This document shows positions 60,594-64,000 of a stretch of 64,000 nt of DNA, one piece after another. Below the pieces are notes generated by a model. It was not told the origin of the DNA. It did not search any database and worked only from the letters and a program-made list of their open reading frames with translations. The translations under genes and the position numbers were made by a program. Numbering within the stretch: position 1 is the first letter of the stretch; the number at the start of each line of letters is the position of its first letter. Location: assembly GCA_945906105.1 (NCBI GenBank), contig CAMDQO010000010.1, forward strand, positions 1 through 64,000, in the 5' to 3' direction. Source of the DNA: Novosphingobium sp. Chol11 (GTDB lineage Bacteria > Pseudomonadota > Alphaproteobacteria > Sphingomonadales > Sphingomonadaceae).

Positions 60594-60967
60594 ACAGCCC
60601 TCGCACCCGTTTTTATCGTGACAAGATCAACGGCAAGATCATGGGCGTTTGCGCTGGCATCGCCGATTATACCGGTGTCGACGTCCTCTGGGTCCGCCTT
60701 GCCATGCTGCTCTTCACCTTCTCGACCGGCTTTGGCATCCCGCTCTACTTCGCCATCGGCATCCTGTCCGACAAGAAGCCCGGGCACCTCTATGCCACCG
60801 ACAAGCAGGAACAGAAGTTCTGGCAGGGTGTGCGTCAGTCTCCGGGCCGGACAGCCCGTGAAGTGCGCGCCCAGTTCCGTGACATCGACCGCCGCTTGGC
60901 TGACATCGAAAGCTTCTATGTCTCCAGCAACCCGCGTCTCTCGGCTGAAATCGAGCGGCTGCGCTGA
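60590..60967 (+). CDS. pspC: Phage shock protein C
   Basis: 125 residues from a GTG that overlaps the pspB stop. PspC domain: RFYRDKINGKIMGVCAGIADYTGVDVLWVRLAMLLFTFSTGFGIPLYFAIGILSDKKP, with a membrane helix, then a cytoplasmic coiled-coil region (REVRAQFRDIDRRLADIESFYVSSN) typical of psp-associated PspC in proteobacteria. Stress sensor partner of PspB. Confidence 0.93.
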   Translation: MNSPRTRFYRDKINGKIMGVCAGIADYTGVDVLWVRLAMLLFTFSTGFGIPLYFAIGILSDKKPGHLYATDKQEQKFWQGVRQSPGRTAREVRAQFRDIDRRLADIESFYVSSNPRLSAEIERLR

Positions 60968-60994
60968 TAACCTTAGTCCCTGGGGGGAAACGTA

Positions 60995-61279
60995 ATGGGT
61001 GAACTTGCTCTTCTGATACCGCTGGCACCGTTCCTGCTGGGTGGTTTCGCGCTCTGGACCCGCCATCAGCACAAGCTGATGGAAATGCAGACCAAGGCTG
61101 CTGCCGAACAGTCCGCCCAATTCTCCTCACGCTCGATGGACCTTGAAGACCGCGTCCGCGTGCTGGAACGCATCATCACCGACAAGGGCTTTGATGTCGC
61201 CAGCCAGATCGAGGCGCTGCGCGAAACGCGCCGCACTGATGCGCTGCTGGATAACCACATTCAGGCGGGAGAACGCTGA
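60995..61279 (+). CDS. PspB-like single-helix coiled-coil protein, paralog 1
   Basis: 94 residues, ATG preceded by GGGGGGAAA. One N-terminal membrane helix (about 3-21) and a coiled coil with the shared motif VRVLERIITDKGFDVASQIEALR. This motif resembles PspB's TVERLVAADNPDF and recurs in the next three genes. It starts 27 nt after pspC and is coupled to the next gene (TGATG). It may form mixed complexes with PspB and PspC. Confidence 0.8.
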   Translation: MGELALLIPLAPFLLGGFALWTRHQHKLMEMQTKAAAEQSAQFSSRSMDLEDRVRVLERIITDKGFDVASQIEALRETRRTDALLDNHIQAGER

Positions 61280-61611
61280 TGGACTGGGGCGATCCGGGCT
61301 TCGTTATGGCGATTATCGCGATCTCAACCATCGGCTGGCTGACCAACAACTGGATCCGCGCCCGCCACGGCTATGCTCTCGAAGACGAGTGGGGCGGCAA
61401 GACGCCGCGCGCCGAAGACAAGGCTCACAAGGCCTTGGTCGAAGAGAACGCCGAGTTGCGCACTCAGCTTGGCCGTGTCAGCGAACGGCTGCATGTGCTC
61501 GAACGGATCGCGACTGACAGCAGCGTGAATGTCGCCACCCAGATCGAGGCACTGCGCGATGGCGGCAAAGTCGAAGCCTTGCTCACTGCCCGCGAAAAGG
61601 AATTGCGCTGA
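61279..61611 (+). CDS. PspB-like single-helix coiled-coil protein, paralog 2
   Basis: 110 residues: membrane helix (about 8-25), then charged linker and coiled coil with HVLERIATDSSVNVATQIEALRDGGKVE. Shared TGATG overlaps with both neighbours imply coordinated translation. Its linker includes LVEENAELRTQLGRVSERL, an extra heptad stretch also found in paralog 3. Confidence 0.78.
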   Translation: MDWGDPGFVMAIIAISTIGWLTNNWIRARHGYALEDEWGGKTPRAEDKAHKALVEENAELRTQLGRVSERLHVLERIATDSSVNVATQIEALRDGGKVEALLTAREKELR

Positions 61612-61946
61612 TGGCACCAGAATTCATCGAATATATCCCCTACATCATCGGCGGCGCATTCACGGTCAGCCTGGCCGGCACACTTGGCTGGGTCATTACC
61701 ACCCGGATGAAGATCAAGCACGGCTATCCGCTGACCGGCGGCTGGGGCCAGGCAGTCTATCCCAAGACCACCAGCGAAGATGGTGAGCGGATCAAGCTGC
61801 TCAGCCAGGAAAATGCCCAGCTACGGGCCGAACTTGGCAGCATCAAAGACCGGCTCGGTAATGTCGAACGGATCGTCACCGACAGCGGCTACCAGCTGAC
61901 TCATCAGATCGAGGCGCTGCGCACTGGTGGAAAGGGCGTGCAATGA
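61611..61946 (+). CDS. PspB-like single-helix coiled-coil protein, paralog 3
   Basis: 111 residues: membrane helix (about 11-30), loop, coiled coil with LLSQENAQLRAELGSIKDRLGNVERIVTDSGYQLTHQIEALR. Closest to paralog 2. Ends by overlapping the next gene by 4 nt (ATGA). Confidence 0.78.
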   Translation: MAPEFIEYIPYIIGGAFTVSLAGTLGWVITTRMKIKHGYPLTGGWGQAVYPKTTSEDGERIKLLSQENAQLRAELGSIKDRLGNVERIVTDSGYQLTHQIEALRTGGKGVQ

Positions 61947-62227
61947 ACATGTGGACTGCAATCATGGTGATCGCCATCGTCGCCATCACCTCGATTGCCC
62001 GGGTGCTGAAGGCTAAATATCACGCGCAGAACGGCGTGATCGTCGATGGCAAGGGCCGCATGGAATTGCTGCCGCGCGGCCCAGATACTGATGCCATGGA
62101 GCGCGAACTGGCAACCTTGCGCGAACGCATCAAGGTGCTCGAACGTATCGCTACCGATGCCAACAACACCGAACAGCGCCAGAGCCGCGCCATCGCCGAT
62201 GAAATCGAGTCGCTCCGCGACAGATAA
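61943..62227 (+). CDS. PspB-like single-helix coiled-coil protein, paralog 4
   Basis: 94 residues: membrane helix (about 4-21), short basic linker, then coiled coil RELATLRERIKVLERIATDANNTEQRQSRAIADEIESLR. The ERIATD element is kept but the tail of the motif is expanded relative to the other copies. Confidence 0.78.
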   Translation: MNMWTAIMVIAIVAITSIARVLKAKYHAQNGVIVDGKGRMELLPRGPDTDAMERELATLRERIKVLERIATDANNTEQRQSRAIADEIESLRDR

Positions 62228-62254
62228 GCAAACCAGATTGAGGGAGAAGCCGAG

Positions 62255-62497
62255 ATGGCAACCGACATCATGCTTATAACCACTGCCTCGCTGCTTGGCC
62301 TTGCCATGCTGGCCATGACTTTCCTGCGCGGCTGGCAGGGCTGGTTGCAGCTCAAACTGCGCGAACTGGAGCAGCGCCACAGCGAAATCGACGGCGCGAG
62401 TTCCGGCCAGAGCGGGATGACCGCCCGCATCGAAATCGCCGACCTCAAGGAACGCATTCGCAAGCTGGAAGCCATCGCGGCGGGGGTTGACCTGTGA
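62255..62497 (+). CDS. PspB-like single-helix protein, divergent paralog 5
   Basis: 80 residues with AGGGAGAA upstream. Hydrophobic N-terminal helix (about 3-24) and a coiled coil ending IADLKERIRKLEAIAAGVDL. The LExIA element is recognisable but the TD...IEALR part is lost. Overlaps the next gene by 4 nt. Confidence 0.72.
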   Translation: MATDIMLITTASLLGLAMLAMTFLRGWQGWLQLKLRELEQRHSEIDGASSGQSGMTARIEIADLKERIRKLEAIAAGVDL

Positions 62498-62682
62498 GGG
62501 CCGGGACGCAGGGCGCAACCAAGGCCGGGATCAGGAGCGGGATCAGCCTGGGCAGCGCCATCGCGGTCGCCATTTCGTGGAGCCTGCACAAGTCGATTGT
62601 CTGGGCCGCGATCCACGGCGTGTTCTCGTGGTTCTATGTGCTGTATTATGCGCTGACCCGTCCGGGTGGATTTGGCGGCTGA
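62494..62682 (+). CDS. Small membrane protein ending the psp operon
   Basis: 62 residues from a GTG overlapping the previous stop. Gly/Ala-rich start followed by a hydrophobic, aromatic stretch (SLGSAIAVAISWSLHKSIVWAAIHGVFSWFYVLYYAL) that could form one or two helices. No family named. Coupled to the PspB-like run. Confidence 0.68.
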   Translation: MRAGTQGATKAGIRSGISLGSAIAVAISWSLHKSIVWAAIHGVFSWFYVLYYALTRPGGFGG

Positions 62683-62725
62683 ACCCGGTGGACGAAGCCA
62701 GCAGCGATGGCTAGGGCATGCCCCC

Positions 62726-63136
62726 ATGCGCAGCCTATCCGACATTCACGAAGAATATGACTTCCTCGACAGCGACGAACGTTACCGCCTGCTGATTGAG
62801 CTGGGGCGTGATCTGGAACCCATGCCCGACGCGCTCAAAACCGATGCCACTCTGGTGCGCGGCTGCTCGGCGAGTGTCTGGGTCTATCCCACGCCCACCC
62901 TCGATGGCACCTTGCATTTCATGGCAGACAGCAATGCTGCGATCACCAAGGGGATCATCGCGCTGGTGCTCTCCGCCGTGCAAGACAGGCCGGCCGCTGA
63001 GGTGGCAGGAATGGATATTGAAGCCGCGCTTGCCCCCTTCGATCTCAGGAACCAGCTCAGTTCCAATCGCACACAGGGTGTGCCAAACATGATCGCCCTG
63101 ATCCGCCAGACCGCCGCGCGGCTGGCTGTGGCTTGA
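62726..63136 (+). CDS. sufE: SufE sulfur-acceptor protein
   Basis: 136 residues. Accepts persulfide sulfur from the SufS cysteine desulfurase for Fe-S cluster assembly. Catalytic Cys is C47 in LVRGCSASVWV; surrounding segments DSDERYRLLIELGRDLEPMPDALKTD and SSNRTQGVPNMIALIRQTA are typical. Stand-alone gene here, no suf operon nearby. Start at 62726 chosen as the ATG matching family length. Confidence 0.95.
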   Translation: MRSLSDIHEEYDFLDSDERYRLLIELGRDLEPMPDALKTDATLVRGCSASVWVYPTPTLDGTLHFMADSNAAITKGIIALVLSAVQDRPAAEVAGMDIEAALAPFDLRNQLSSNRTQGVPNMIALIRQTAARLAVA

Positions 63137-63143
63137 GGCTGGT

Positions 63144-63506
63144 TTGGGCTTGAGGATGGCCCGGCCTTTCTGGCTGATCGCCGGTATCAGCGCGGTCGCA
63201 CTCGGCACGATTGGCATCGCTTTACCACTTTTGCCGACGGTTCCGTTCTATCTGCTCGCTGCCTTCTGCTTCGCCCGCGCTAACCGCATATGGGAGCAGC
63301 GTTTGCTGGCTCACCCAAAATGGGGACCACCGCTGCAACAATGGCGAGCGCGCCGCGCGATCAGCCGCCGGGCCAAGCTTTCCGCGCTGACCGCCATGGC
63401 GGCCAGTTCAGCGCTCAGCCTAGCCTTACTCAGCTGGCCGTGGTCGATGGTTCCGGCTCTTGCATGCCTCGCCTCGGGTGCGTGGATCTGGACCCGCGCA
63501 GAGTAA
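63144..63506 (+). CDS. DUF454 (YbaN-like) membrane protein
   Basis: 120 residues from a TTG with GAGG about 6 nt upstream; an ATG at 63156 is the alternative. Three to four hydrophobic helices; family motif AGISAVALGTIGIALPLLPTVPFYLLAAFCFARANRIWEQRLLAHPKWGPPLQQWR. This inner-membrane family has no assigned function. Tail to tail with crtZ. Confidence 0.85.
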   Translation: MGLRMARPFWLIAGISAVALGTIGIALPLLPTVPFYLLAAFCFARANRIWEQRLLAHPKWGPPLQQWRARRAISRRAKLSALTAMAASSALSLALLSWPWSMVPALACLASGAWIWTRAE

Positions 63507-63508
63507 GG

Positions 63509-64000
63509 TCAATCCCGGCCCAGCGCCTCACGCACCACGGCAACTCCCTGTCGCATCTGGATGCGCAGTTCCTCTTTCAGCACATCGGGTCGCTGCGCAA
63601 AGACAAATCCGAAGCTGACTCCGCCCTCCTTGCCGATAGTCGCGTGGTGCAATTTGTGCGCTTGCACCAGTCGCTTGGCATAGCCCTTGCGCGGCACCCA
63701 GCGGAACCAGCGTTGATGGACCAGTCCATCATGCACCAGCGTATAGATCACGCCATAGATCAGCACGCCAAGCCCGATATAGGTTCCCGGCCCCCATGAC
63801 GCTTCACCCATTATCATCGGACTGCCGAGTGCGAACATCGATATCGAGAGTGCCGCGCCGAAAATGGCAAAACGATCATTCTTTTCGAAGAAACCGTCAT
63901 GCGGCTCGTGGTGATCACGGTGCCACGCCCAACCAAAGCCGTGCATGATGTACTTGTGACTCGCCCATGCCAGCCATTCCATGGCGATAATGATCGATAG
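63509..64000 (-). CDS. crtZ: Beta-carotene hydroxylase CrtZ (5' end outside window)
   Basis: The visible 164 codons run on past the window edge without a stop. Fatty-acid-hydroxylase-type His boxes are all present: HKYIMH, HRDHHEPH, HDGLVHQRW and HKLHHA. CrtZ adds hydroxyl groups to the 3 and 3' positions of beta-carotene to give zeaxanthin, consistent with yellow sphingomonads. Upstream residues (LSIIIAM before MEWLAWASH) look like the end of the first membrane helix, so the true start lies beyond 64000. Confidence 0.92.
   Translation of the reverse strand, partial: LSIIIAMEWLAWASHKYIMHGFGWAWHRDHHEPHDGFFEKNDRFAIFGAALSISMFALGSPMIMGEASWGPGTYIGLGVLIYGVIYTLVHDGLVHQRWFRWVPRKGYAKRLVQAHKLHHATIGKEGGVSFGFVFAQRPDVLKEELRIQMRQGVAVVREALGRD

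Noticed and set aside
1-64000. CRISPR array
   Set aside because: No regularly spaced direct repeats of 24-40 nt were seen; the only tandem repeats are those in tdk, pnp and upstream of gdhA.

Overview
The window is GC-rich chromosomal DNA from an alphaproteobacterium, most likely a sphingomonad (Sphingomonadales; Sphingomonadaceae or Erythrobacteraceae). Support comes from a gcrA cell-cycle regulator, a pspF/pspABC locus, a CrtZ-type carotenoid hydroxylase, the rimP-nusA-ylxR-infB-rbfA-truB-rpsO-pnp translation region, and an IS481-type element and serine-recombinase module of alphaproteobacterial type. The assignment is inference; no 16S rRNA is present.

Layout. 0.3-7.8 kb (minus): a compact VirB-type type IV secretion operon in the order virB2-B3-B4-B6-B8-B9-B10-B11. 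VirB9 is half normal length, and virB1, virB5, virB7 and virD4 are not seen. 8.0-9.5 kb: a small periplasmic protein and a FecR-domain protein. 9.6-11.6 kb: gdhA and an orphan PycTM (DUF5706) membrane protein. 11.6-12.5 kb: a CcmI-like TPR protein.

12.6-30.1 kb is the most striking region: two converging operons that together look like an electron-transfer chain under cyclic-nucleotide control. The plus operon encodes a soluble FAD reductase fused to two cNMP-binding domains and four [4Fe-4S] clusters, a diheme-b-like membrane protein, an FHA-membrane-decaheme fusion, and a CpdA-like phosphodiesterase. The minus operon encodes a CHASE2 class III adenylate cyclase, a multiheme cytochrome, a tandem GlcG/HbpS-type lipoprotein, an outer-membrane beta-barrel, and a 1325-residue decaheme/LVIVD-repeat cytochrome. 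Making, sensing and degrading a cyclic nucleotide are therefore encoded beside parts for every compartment from cytoplasm to cell surface.

30.3-34.2 kb is mobile: an IS481-type element whose transposase is broken by a short palindromic insertion, a DUF3489-DUF2924-serine recombinase module, and tRNA-Ser(CGA). 34.4-43.5 kb: hspQ, a VanW-family protein, an MFS transporter, an ABC-2 permease, gcrA, a PilZ protein, a GGDEF protein, a DUF3142 lipoprotein and a large exported protein. 43.6-57.5 kb: the translation and RNA region (minus). It is interrupted by two paralogous RelE/Xre toxin-antitoxin pairs flanking a DUF1697 gene, by a plus-strand YceI gene, and by tdk, an M50 protease and an alpha/beta-hydrolase remnant.

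58.0-62.7 kb: a phage-shock locus. pspF is divergent from a sigma54 promoter that drives a small membrane protein, pspA, pspB, pspC and then a run of five coupled PspB-like single-helix coiled-coil genes and a small membrane protein. 62.7-64.0 kb: sufE, a DUF454 protein and the truncated crtZ. Start sites were moved inward from the longest open frame wherever a Shine-Dalgarno sequence, signal peptide or neighbouring stop codon argued for it.
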